A stretch of DNA of 64,000 bases from contig NZ_CP050854.1 in NCBI RefSeq assembly GCF_017569925.1, positions 1,550,001 to 1,614,000 of the forward strand, written 5' to 3'. This document shows positions 57,070-64,000 of this stretch, piece after piece. The first letter of the stretch is position 1. The number at the start of each line of letters is the position of its first letter. A program made the translations under genes and the position numbers. The stretch is from Brenneria izadpanahii. Lineage in GTDB: Bacteria; Pseudomonadota; Gammaproteobacteria; Enterobacterales; Enterobacteriaceae. Below the pieces are notes generated by a model. That model was not told where the DNA came from and ran no database searches. It saw nothing but the letters and a program-made list of their open reading frames with translations.

Positions 57070-57459
57070 CTAGGTCTTGTGATGATGCGTTGCTTTGTAA
57101 TAACGCATGGTCATAGAGACAGAGTCGGCATACCGCAGGGCAAACAACTTATCCACTTCTACTTCAGCATAGGTGATCCAGTCATGATTGCTGGCGATAT
57201 CAAGCACATCCTGCGTTAATTTTTCCAGCAGGGCAAAACGATTCTCTTCAACGTGGCGAATTATTTTCTTGGTGATGGTGCGGTAATTCAGTGCATCGTT
57301 GATATCTTCGCTGCGGCGTGATTTTTCCGCCGGGTAGTGGATCTCGACGTTGATGACGATATCCTGCTTATTGTTGATCTCTTCTTCCTTAATTCCGACG
57401 AAGGTGCGTAATCGCAGATTTTTTATTCGAATGATGGCATCAGTATTACGGTGTGGCAT
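57070..57459 (-). CDS. folX: Dihydroneopterin triphosphate 2'-epimerase FolX
   Basis: A 129-residue FolB-like tunnel-fold enzyme epimerising dihydroneopterin triphosphate to the monapterin form. [38 protein letters not shown] and [33 protein letters not shown] match E. coli FolX (120 residues). The extra C-terminal [10 protein letters not shown] adds a His-rich tail. Adjacent to yfcH, as in E. coli. Confidence 0.95.
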   Translation of the reverse strand: MPHRNTDAIIRIKNLRLRTFVGIKEEEINNKQDIVINVEIHYPAEKSRRSEDINDALNYRTITKKIIRHVEENRFALLEKLTQDVLDIASNHDWITYAEVEVDKLFALRYADSVSMTMRYYKATHHHKT

Positions 57460-57922
57460 TCATCGCCCCTTTTTTATTTCAAGTTAAGCGTTATCAGCAA
57501 TGCCGCCGCAGGCGCGCGCATCTGCGCTCCGGCGCATTTTGCGGCGTAAGCGCACCGGGAGCCGCACTATATTTTTTATCACAGCACCAGTGGTTTTGGC
57601 CGTCGCTGCGCTTTATGCCGTTCAGGGTATAGGTTATCAACTCTGGCGGGAGTGCGTGAAATCTATCGGGTATAAGCCCTCTTTTGTTGTCTGTGATAAG
57701 AGAAAGATAAGCAGGACGCGGCGCTCTGTCGCCCCAAAATAGTGCGCGCCCTTAAATTACGCACCAAACGCATCATTGTGGATCGTGACGCGTTAACGTG
57801 GTGCGCCGAAGGCGGCAATCCATTTTTCGGAACCGCATTTTGCTGATATCCGCTTTTCTCTGGTATCTGGTACGCTCTTTGCAATACCCCTGCATATTTT
57901 ATTGAAATCAGGGGATGGCTAG
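57460..57922. other. Gap between folX and the ethanolamine permease
   Basis: About 460 bp of divergent intergenic DNA. A frame at 57500-57742 shows no ribosome site, starts with an Arg-rich stretch and is not like a known protein. Promoters of folX (left) and the ethanolamine unit (right) should lie here. No EutR-like gene or recognisable operator is seen. Confidence 0.4.
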
Positions 57923-59308
57923 ATGAAAAATAATAAGGCAGAACCAGGATTAAAACGTACGTTAGGTAGTTTTCATCTATGGGGCATTGCCGTTGGCTTG
58001 GTAATTTCGGGGGAATACTTTGGCTGGAGTTATGGCTGGGCGCAGGCCGGTACGCTGGGCTTTCTAATAACCGCGCTGGCGATCGCCGCCATGTATTGCG
58101 CTTTTATCTTCAGTTTTACCGAGTTGACCACATCAATACCGCATGCCGGAGGGCCGTTTGCCTACGCTTACCGCGCTTTTGGCCCAACCGGCGGCTTCGT
58201 CGCCGGGTTTGCAACGCTGATTGAATTTGTATTTGCGCCGCCGGCTATTTCGATGGCTATCGGCGCCTATCTGAACGTGCAGTTTCCGTCGCTGGATCCG
58301 AAGTGGGTCGCCGTCAGCGCTTATCTGATTTTTATGGGGCTGAATATTCTCGGCGTTGGCATCGCCGCCACGTTTGAATTGATGGTGACTTTGCTGGCGA
58401 TTTTTGAATTGCTGGTGTTCATGGGCGTGGTGGCGCCAGGTTTCGAATGGAGCAACTTTACCAATCTGGGCTGGGCCGGTTCTGATGGATTTAGCTCGGC
58501 GGCGGTCTCCGGTATTTTCGCCGCGATCCCGTTCGCCATCTGGTTCTTCCTGGCGATTGAAGGCGCGGCGATGGCGGCCGAGGAAGCGAAAGATCCCCGC
58601 CGCACCATCCCTCGCGCCTTTATCTGCGGCATTCTGACGTTAACCCTTTTGGCGGTAGGCGTCATGCTGTTTGCGGGCGGCGTGGGAGACTGGCGTCAAC
58701 TGTCGAATATCAACGATCCGTTGCCTCAGGCGATGAAATTGATTGTCGGCCATAACAGCGGTTGGCTGCATATGCTGGTATGGCTGGGGCTGTTCGGCCT
58801 GATTGCGTCGTTTCACGGTATTATCATGGGATATTCTCGTCAAATCTTCGCGCTGGCGCGCGCGGGGTATTTGCCGAAGCCTTTGGCGCGCATCCACACG
58901 CGTTTCCGTACTCCCCATCGGGCGATCCTGGCGGGCGGGGTTGTCGGTATAGCCGCGATTTTCTCTGATTCGCTGGTGACGATCGGCGGGCAGCCGCTGA
59001 CCGCCAATATTGTAACCATGTCGGTGTTCGGGGCGATTGTGATGTATATCATTTCGATGGCTTCACTCTTCAAACTGCGTCGCAGCGAACCTGCGCTGAA
59101 TCGTCCGTTTCGCGCCCCCTGGTATCCGTTTGCCCCGGCTTTTGCGCTGGTAATGGCGGTAATCTGTCTGGCTGCTATGGTTTATTACAATACCTTACTG
59201 GCAACGATTTTTGCCGCCATGATGTTGGTCGGCTATGGCTGGTTCCGTCTGACCAGCGCAGCGCGCGATTCCGCTGAGCTTGATCCGCAACTGACCGTGT
59301 CCAAATAA
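57923..59308 (+). CDS. eat: Ethanolamine permease (APC family, Eat)
   Basis: A 461-residue inner-membrane amino acid-polyamine-organocation transporter with about 12 helices. N-terminal LKRTLGSFHLWGIAVGLVISGEYFGWSYGWAQAGTLGFL is the hallmark of the Eat ethanolamine permease subfamily; FFLAIEGAAMAAEEAKDPRRTIPRAF is also characteristic. It imports ethanolamine, matching the lyase genes eutBC 177 bp downstream. Confidence 0.92.
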   Translation: MKNNKAEPGLKRTLGSFHLWGIAVGLVISGEYFGWSYGWAQAGTLGFLITALAIAAMYCAFIFSFTELTTSIPHAGGPFAYAYRAFGPTGGFVAGFATLIEFVFAPPAISMAIGAYLNVQFPSLDPKWVAVSAYLIFMGLNILGVGIAATFELMVTLLAIFELLVFMGVVAPGFEWSNFTNLGWAGSDGFSSAAVSGIFAAIPFAIWFFLAIEGAAMAAEEAKDPRRTIPRAFICGILTLTLLAVGVMLFAGGVGDWRQLSNINDPLPQAMKLIVGHNSGWLHMLVWLGLFGLIASFHGIIMGYSRQIFALARAGYLPKPLARIHTRFRTPHRAILAGGVVGIAAIFSDSLVTIGGQPLTANIVTMSVFGAIVMYIISMASLFKLRRSEPALNRPFRAPWYPFAPAFALVMAVICLAAMVYYNTLLATIFAAMMLVGYGWFRLTSAARDSAELDPQLTVSK

Positions 59309-59360
59309 GCGTCCGGTGATAATTTTCACCGTGATATCGAGATATTCTGGCCTGTCACGA

Positions 59361-59389
59361 GATGAGGCGTCCCCGGCGGGAGCCTCATC
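59361..59389 (+). terminator. Hairpin between eat and eutB
   Basis: Perfect 8-bp stem GATGAGGC / GCCTCATC with a 13-nt loop, no T-run. May reduce read-through or stabilise the permease mRNA. Confidence 0.45.
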
Positions 59390-59485
59390 CTCTCGTTCAG
59401 CCGATATCGATAAGCGTCAAATACCGAATAAACACGGCCCGCTGCTTTCATTGCGGGCTGTTGCCAACATGATCGAGGCGAAAGT

Positions 59486-60877
59486 ATGTATCAGACTACG
59501 CTGAGTCACCGTAATTACCGCTTTAATGATTTGCGTGAGCTGATGGCGAAGGCATCACCGGCGCGCTCCGGCGATATTCTGGCCGGCGTGGCGGCAGAAA
59601 GCGCGGAAGAGCGGATGGCTGCCCGCATGGCGCTGGCTGACCTGCCGTTGGGCGTTTTTTTGCAGCAGGCATTGATTCCTTATGAGCAGGATGAGGTAAC
59701 GCGGCTGATTATCGACAGCCACGATCGGGAGGCGTTTAGCCTTATTTCTCACCTGACGGTGGGCGATTTTCGCGACTGGTTGTTAAGTGAAAGCACCGAT
59801 GGTGCGTTGCTGGCCCAGGTTGCTCCGGGGATTACGCCGGAAATGGCGGCGGCCGTCAGTAAAATCATGCGTAACCAGGATCTGATCCTGGCGGCTAAAA
59901 AATGCCGGGTAGTGACAAAATTTCGTAATACCATTGGGTTGCCGGGCCACATTAGCGTGCGGCTGCAACCTAATCATCCGACCGACGATCAGAAAGGCAT
60001 CGCCGCCAGTATGCTGGACGGATTGCTGTACGGCAGCGGCGACGCGGTGGTCGGCATTAACCCCGCCAGCGACAGCCTGCCGCTGCTGGAGAAGCTGAAC
60101 TACATGCTGGATGATGTGATCGGCCGTTTTGAAATCCCGACCCAGTCTTGCGTGCTGACGCATGTCACCAATACTTTACGGCTGATGGAGAGGGGCGCGC
60201 CCGTTGATCTGGTGTTCCAGTCGATTGCAGGAACCGAAGCGACCAATGCCAGCTTCGGTTTTAATTTGGCTACGCTGGAAGAGGCGCATCAGGCGGCTTT
60301 AAGCCTGAAGCGCGGAACGCTGGGCAACAACGTGATGTATTTTGAAACCGGGCAGGGCAGTAGCTTATCCGCCAATGCGCATCACGGTGTCGATCAGCAA
60401 ACCTGCGAAGCCCGCGCTTACGCGGTGGCCCGACGCTTCTCTCCGCTGCTGGTGAATACGGTGGTGGGATTCATCGGCCCTGAGTATCTGTATGACGGCA
60501 AACAGATTATCCGCGCCGGTCTGGAAGACCATTTCTGCGGCAAGCTCTTGGGCGTCCCCTTGGGATGCGATGTGTGTTACACCAATCACGCCGAAGCCGA
60601 TCAGGACGATATGGATACGCTGTTAACGCTGCTGGCCAATGCCGGATTGACCTTCCTGATGGGCGTTCCTGGGGCTGACGATATCATGCTCAACTATCAG
60701 AGCACCTCTTTCCACGATGCGCTATATATCCGTGAACTGCTGGGGCTGAAACATGCGCCGGAGTTCGGCGCATGGCTGGAGCAGATGAGGATCATCGATA
60801 CGCAGGGACGGTTGTGCGACCCCGGCAGCCAGCATCCGCTGTTACAGCATCAACCCTATCTGGAGAAGAGCGTATGA
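59486..60877 (+). CDS. eutB: Ethanolamine ammonia-lyase large subunit EutB
   Basis: Adenosylcobalamin-dependent lyase subunit splitting ethanolamine to acetaldehyde and ammonia. 463 residues (E. coli 453). Motifs: MYQTTLSHRNYRF, RLQPNHPTDDQKGIAASMLDGLLYGSGDAVVGINPASD, IAGTEATNASFGFN, ETGQGSSLSANAHHGVDQQT, GVPLGCDVCYTNHAEADQDDMD. GATCGAGGCGAAAGT upstream gives a GAGG ribosome site. Its stop overlaps eutC by 4 bp (ATGA). No shell or reactivase genes flank it. Confidence 0.96.
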   Translation: MYQTTLSHRNYRFNDLRELMAKASPARSGDILAGVAAESAEERMAARMALADLPLGVFLQQALIPYEQDEVTRLIIDSHDREAFSLISHLTVGDFRDWLLSESTDGALLAQVAPGITPEMAAAVSKIMRNQDLILAAKKCRVVTKFRNTIGLPGHISVRLQPNHPTDDQKGIAASMLDGLLYGSGDAVVGINPASDSLPLLEKLNYMLDDVIGRFEIPTQSCVLTHVTNTLRLMERGAPVDLVFQSIAGTEATNASFGFNLATLEEAHQAALSLKRGTLGNNVMYFETGQGSSLSANAHHGVDQQTCEARAYAVARRFSPLLVNTVVGFIGPEYLYDGKQIIRAGLEDHFCGKLLGVPLGCDVCYTNHAEADQDDMDTLLTLLANAGLTFLMGVPGADDIMLNYQSTSFHDALYIRELLGLKHAPEFGAWLEQMRIIDTQGRLCDPGSQHPLLQHQPYLEKSV

Positions 60878-61668
60878 GTAAGGTAATCCACGCCAATCCC
60901 TGGGAAACGTTGCGTGAGTACACCAATGCACGCATTGCTTTGGGACGCACGGGAGCCAGTATGCCGACCAGCGAGCTGCTGAAGTTCGGTATGGCGCATG
61001 CGCAGGCGCGCGACGCCGTTCACCAGGCATTTGACAGTGAAACGCTTGCCGGCCAGTTGGAACAAGCGGGGCTAAAAACCCTTACGGTGCACAGCGCGGC
61101 GGAAAATCGGCAACAATATCTATGCCGGCCGGATTTAGGCCGCCGCCTTTCCGCCTCAAGCCGCGAGCTGTTGTCATCAATGCCCGGCAAACCCGCTGAT
61201 TTACTGCTGGTGGTGGGAGACGGTTTATCGTCCAAGGCGGTGCACCGGCAGGCTGCGCCGCTGATAAAAGCCTTATTGCCATATATTTCCCAATTAGAGC
61301 TGTCGCTGGCTCCGGTTGTACTGGCGCACCAGTCCAGGGTGGCGTTGGGCGACGACATCGGCGAGTGTTTACAGGCCAAAGCGGTCGCCATCCTGATTGG
61401 CGAACGTCCCGGACTTTCTTCGCCGGATAGCCTGAGCGTCTATATGACCTGGGGGCCGAATATCCGGCGGTTGGAGTCGGAGCGTAACTGTATTTCCAAC
61501 ATTCGTCCTGAAGGACTGGATTATCCCCTGGCCGCATTTAAGCTGGCCTGGCTGCTGGAGCAGAGTTTCCAGCGCCGGCTATCGGGCGTGCAGCTTAAAG
61601 ATGAAAGTGATAATCCTGCGCTGCATGGGCGGATTGCGCCGCCATCTTCCTGGTTATCGTCACGCTAG
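60874..61668 (+). CDS. eutC: Ethanolamine ammonia-lyase small subunit EutC
   Basis: A 264-residue subunit that helps bind adenosylcobalamin. NPWETLREYTNARIALGRTGASMPTSELLKFGMAHAQARDAVH and LLLVVGDGLSSKAVHRQA, DDIGECLQAKAVAILIGERPGLSSPDSL and SVYMTWGPN are conserved. It lacks most of the N-terminal extension of the Salmonella protein (which targets it to the microcompartment), consistent with a non-compartment pathway like that of Pseudomonas. Start ATG 60874 overlaps the eutB stop; upstream in-frame codons lie inside eutB. Confidence 0.95.
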   Translation: MSKVIHANPWETLREYTNARIALGRTGASMPTSELLKFGMAHAQARDAVHQAFDSETLAGQLEQAGLKTLTVHSAAENRQQYLCRPDLGRRLSASSRELLSSMPGKPADLLLVVGDGLSSKAVHRQAAPLIKALLPYISQLELSLAPVVLAHQSRVALGDDIGECLQAKAVAILIGERPGLSSPDSLSVYMTWGPNIRRLESERNCISNIRPEGLDYPLAAFKLAWLLEQSFQRRLSGVQLKDESDNPALHGRIAPPSSWLSSR

Positions 61669-61763
61669 CGGTAATGCCTTGGTTGCGAGGGAAAACAGGG
61701 CCGCTGCGGCGTTGTGATTTATCCTGAATTGGTAGTAAGACCGACCTCGCAACTTTGTTAAAC

Positions 61764-61799
61764 TATACCCGAATTGCAACTTCAAGTAAGAAGGGTATA
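61764..61799. repeat. Vestigial 36-bp copy of the palindromic repeat (copy D)
   Basis: TATACCC-N22-GGGTATA, with inner GAATTGCAACTTCAAGTAAG recalling the arms of the larger copies. Only the ends remain, as if the core were deleted. Its right end supplies the AAGAAGGG ribosome site of yfcE 5-6 nt before the ATG. Confidence 0.65.
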
Positions 61800-61803
61800 C
61801 ACG

Positions 61804-62355
61804 ATGAAATTGATGTTTGCATCAGACATACACGGATCTTTAACCGCCACGGATCGGGTATTGGCTATTTTTGAACAAAGCGGCGCCGAGTGGCTGGTTC
61901 TCCTGGGCGATTTTCTTAATCACGGCCCACGCAATCCGCTGCCTGAAGGCTATCAGCCCTCGGAGGTCGCCGCCCGGCTGAATGCTTATGCCTTACGTAT
62001 TATTGCGGTGCGGGGAAACTGCGACAGCGAGGTGGATCAGATGCTGCTGAGCTTTCCGGTGACGGCGCCTTGGCAACAAGTGCTATTGCCGCAAAATCGT
62101 CTTTTCCTGACGCATGGCCACCTCTATCATCCTGACAATCTGCCGCCATTAAATGAAAATGACGTGTTGGTTTATGGTCATACGCATATTCCGGTGGCGG
62201 AAAAACGGGGTGGCCTATACTACTTTAATCCCGGCTCGGTCAGTCTTCCCAAAGGGGGCTATCCCGCCAGTTACGGGATGCTGGAGCAGGGAACCTTACA
62301 GATTTGTCCGCTGCTCGGTGGCGAGCCTATTGCGCAGGTGACCATTAGGCATTAA
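61804..62355 (+). CDS. yfcE: Phosphodiesterase YfcE
   Basis: A 183-residue MPP-family metallophosphoesterase (E. coli 184), active in vitro on bis-pNPP in E. coli. Metal ligands: FASDIHGS, LLGDFLNHGPRN, VRGNCDSEVDQ, LTHGHLYHP and VYGHTHIPV, then FNPGSVSLPKGG. Start ATG 61804 gives MKLMFASDIHG. A ribosome site comes from the repeat just upstream. Confidence 0.96.
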   Translation: MKLMFASDIHGSLTATDRVLAIFEQSGAEWLVLLGDFLNHGPRNPLPEGYQPSEVAARLNAYALRIIAVRGNCDSEVDQMLLSFPVTAPWQQVLLPQNRLFLTHGHLYHPDNLPPLNENDVLVYGHTHIPVAEKRGGLYYFNPGSVSLPKGGYPASYGMLEQGTLQICPLLGGEPIAQVTIRH

Positions 62356-62429
62356 TTTAGCGGACAGTCAAAATCAGTTATTTAAAACAGACGCGCGTAG
62401 CAACGCGCCACACTAAAGGGTTTCAGAGG

Positions 62430-63041
62430 ATGGCGGAACAAAGTCAGTCAGCAGGCACAGAGTGGGTTGATATTGTCGATGAGAACAATGAGGTCATCGC
62501 CCAATCGAGTCGTCAGCAGATGCGTGCTCAGTGTCTGCGCCATCGGGCTACCTATATCGTCGTGCATGACGGTATGGGGAAAATCCTGGTTCAGCGCAGG
62601 ACTGAAATCAAAGACTTCTATCCGGGATGGTTGGATGCGACGGCCGGCGGCGTCGTACAAAGCGGTGAAAATATGCTTGAGTCTGCCCGCCGCGAGGCGG
62701 AGGAGGAGTTGGGTATTGCCGGCGTACCGTTTGCAGAACATGGTTTGTTTTACTATGAAGCAGATAACTGCCGTGTGTGGGGCGCGTTATTCAGTTGCGT
62801 GACTCACGGGCCGTTTGCTTTGCAGGAAACGGAAATTGATGAAGTAAGCTGGCTGTCTCCAGAGGAGATCACGGCGCGTTGTGATGAATTTACGCCGGAT
62901 TCCCTCAAGGCGTTGTCGCTGTGGTTAACGCGTTACAATGACCAAAACTACGGTAAGCCGCTGACGCCGCGTGAAAACGGCGCTGATAGTGATGGTCCGA
63001 GCCGTTCTGAAAATGACGGCTTTATCGAACTGGAAAAATAA
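62430..63041 (+). CDS. yfcD: Nudix hydrolase YfcD
   Basis: A 203-residue Nudix protein of the IPP-isomerase-like group. Nudix box [24 protein letters not shown] (G-x5-E-x7-REUxEExGU). N-terminal [34 protein letters not shown] matches E. coli YfcD (180 residues). The C-terminal tail ([20 protein letters not shown]) is extra, low in hydrophobicity, perhaps disordered. Substrate unknown. Followed by the pta 3' end on the opposite strand. Confidence 0.94.
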   Translation: MAEQSQSAGTEWVDIVDENNEVIAQSSRQQMRAQCLRHRATYIVVHDGMGKILVQRRTEIKDFYPGWLDATAGGVVQSGENMLESARREAEEELGIAGVPFAEHGLFYYEADNCRVWGALFSCVTHGPFALQETEIDEVSWLSPEEITARCDEFTPDSLKALSLWLTRYNDQNYGKPLTPRENGADSDGPSRSENDGFIELEK

Positions 63042-63093
63042 GGTTTTCTATCAGCGTGATGATGGTTAGCCGCTAAATCCCATAACCATTCTC

Positions 63094-63139
63094 GCCCGTT
63101 GTCGTCATTCCCGGCAATCTGGGAATGACGACAACGGGC
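63094..63139. repeat. 19-bp perfect inverted repeat downstream of yfcD
   Basis: GCCCGTTGTCGTCATTCCC pairs perfectly with its complement across an 8-nt loop. It contains the GTCATTCCC/GGGAATGAC motif found in common dispersed intergenic repeats. Too long for an ordinary terminator and with no T-run. Confidence 0.7.
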
Positions 63140-63151
63140 AGAGTGAGTTTG

Positions 63152-63188
63152 AATCAGCCCCTGCTTTTCCGAAAGTCAGGGGCTGATT
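63152..63188. repeat. 12-bp perfect inverted repeat, second hairpin after yfcD
   Basis: AATCAGCCCCTG / CAGGGGCTGATT with a 13-nt loop that can itself pair (CTTT/AAAG). Together with the preceding repeat it isolates yfcD and pta. Confidence 0.7.
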
Positions 63189-63464
63189 GCCGAAATATGG
63201 ACTGATATCTATTAGCCCGTGTGGCTAACGGACAATAATCCCCAGCAGAATTCCCAACGAACCGAAGTCCGAATCACTGAATGGCAGCGAGAATTGCGAT
63301 CAAACTTATCCGGTATTGACGTCGGTGAGGGGTGATTATGAACGAATAGGATGGGCGGCTGGCAAGCTGCTGACATCAATGCTCAAGAATGGTGTGGAAG
63401 AGCCGGTTGGCCGTTCGTGCTGTTATCGGTTTGAACCCGGAGCAAGCAGTTAATACGTGCGCGC
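63189..63464. other. Gap between repeats and pta terminator
   Basis: About 275 bp, no supported gene. Both strands show short open stretches of protein-like text (plus strand TEVRITEWQRELRSNL after 63211; minus strand LGILLGIIVR ending near 63229) but neither has a start with a ribosome site. Possibly a gene remnant. Confidence 0.3.
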
Positions 63465-63493
63465 ATAAAAAAATCCCCGCAGGCGCGGGGATT
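63465..63493 (-). terminator. Rho-independent terminator of pta
   Basis: On the minus strand AATCCCCGC-GCCT-GCGGGGATT, a perfect 9-bp stem, followed by TTTTTTTAT, 18 bp after the pta stop. Confidence 0.92.
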
Positions 63494-63511
63494 GGTCTGT
63501 CGGACGGAGAC

Positions 63512-64000
63512 TTAAAGCTGAGTCGCTTGAATCGCCGTCAGCGCAACGGTGTAAACGATATCGTCTACCAGAGCGCCGCGGGACAGGTCGTTTACAGGTT
63601 TACGCATACCCTGCAGCATTGGCCCGATGGAGATCAGGTCTGCTGAACGCTGTACCGCTTTATAAGTGGTGTTGCCGGTGTTCAGATCGGGGAAGATGAA
63701 CACGGTGGCTTTACCCGCAACCGGCGAGTTCGGCGCTTTGGATTTCGCTACGTCGGCCATGATGGCGGCGTCATATTGCAGCGGGCCGTCAATAACCAGA
63801 TCGGGACGTTTTTCCTGCGCCAGTCGGGTTGCTTCGCGCACTTTCTCAACATCGCTGCCGGCGCCGGAGTTACCGGTGGAGTAGGAGATCATGGCGACGC
63901 GTGGGTCGATGCCGAAAGCGGTTGCCGAATCCGCAGACTGGATCGCGATTTCAGCCAGCTGTTCCGCTGTCGGATCCGGGTTGATGGCGCAGTCGCCGTA
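63512..64000 (-). CDS. pta: Phosphate acetyltransferase, C-terminal part (cut by window edge)
   Basis: The last 162 residues of Pta, which interconverts acetyl-CoA and acetyl phosphate with AckA. The frame is open to base 64000 ([20 protein letters not shown]), so the start is outside. Catalytic-domain motifs: [87 protein letters not shown]. Ends QATQL. Its terminator follows directly. Confidence 0.97.
   Translation of the reverse strand, partial: YGDCAINPDPTAEQLAEIAIQSADSATAFGIDPRVAMISYSTGNSGAGSDVEKVREATRLAQEKRPDLVIDGPLQYDAAIMADVAKSKAPNSPVAGKATVFIFPDLNTGNTTYKAVQRSADLISIGPMLQGMRKPVNDLSRGALVDDIVYTVALTAIQATQL

Noticed and set aside
57500..57742. 80-codon frame between folX and eat
   Set aside because: No ribosome site, Arg-rich start, no family resemblance.
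1..64000. CRISPR arrays, insertion sequences, rRNA genes
   Set aside because: No regularly spaced repeats, transposase genes with terminal repeats, or rRNA sequence were seen.

Overview
The window looks like the chromosome of a plant-associated enterobacterium, most likely of the Pectobacteriaceae (Pectobacterium/Brenneria/Dickeya/Lonsdalea group). Base composition is moderately GC-rich. The gene order follows the region around 52 min of the Escherichia coli map (mlaA-fadL-yfcZ-fadIJ, then sixA-smrB-prmB-aroC-mepA-yfcA-epmC-yfcL-mnmC-fabB, then flk-pdxB-usg-truA-dedA-accD-folC-dedD-cvpA-purF-ubiX-his transport-yfcH-folX, and yfcE-yfcD-pta). Lineage-specific genes are inserted at the joints. 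Family names rest on remembered protein families and visible motifs; no search was run.

Left part (1-11.6 kb) is accessory. It holds two tandem periplasmic amino-acid-binding proteins without transporter genes (the first cut by the window edge), a MocR-type PLP-fold regulator divergent from a second-type serine hydroxymethyltransferase, and a polyol dehydrogenase coupled to a SemiSWEET-like sugar carrier. Then come yedI, small proteins including an unlisted 29-residue membrane peptide next to a DUF333 lipoprotein, a nucleotidyltransferase-like gene, a yjjA homologue and an H-NS/StpA-like protein. The block ends at the tRNA-Arg(CCU) gene argW, a known integration site that carries no integrase here.

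11.7-21.6 kb is conserved: yfdC, mlaA, mqo, fadL, yfcZ and fadIJ. FadR-like operators lie before fadL and fadI, linking fatty-acid uptake to beta-oxidation. At 21.6-27.1 kb, converging on fadJ with an 11-bp gap, is a five-gene archaic (Csu-type) chaperone-usher pilus operon with a terminator-like hairpin after the major pilin, preceded by about 0.85 kb of AT-rich DNA.

27.9-52.2 kb is core: a phosphohistidine phosphatase, ribosome rescue and glutamine methylation (smrB, prmB), chorismate synthesis, a murein endopeptidase, EF-P hydroxylation, an azlCD exporter with its AraC-type regulator, tRNA modification (mnmC, truA), fatty-acid synthesis (fabB with FadR- and FabR-like sites, accD), pdxB, folC, and the PurR-box-preceded cvpA-purF pair.

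52.6-64 kb holds a histidine/basic amino-acid ABC transporter hisJQMP with a good sigma-54 promoter match and a large hairpin between hisJ and hisQ, then yfcH, folX, an ethanolamine permease with eutBC but no microcompartment genes, yfcE, yfcD and the 3' end of pta. Several intergenic gaps carry members of a dispersed palindromic repeat family with TATACCC-like ends; two copies about 39 kb apart, in opposite orientation, share an alignable core.
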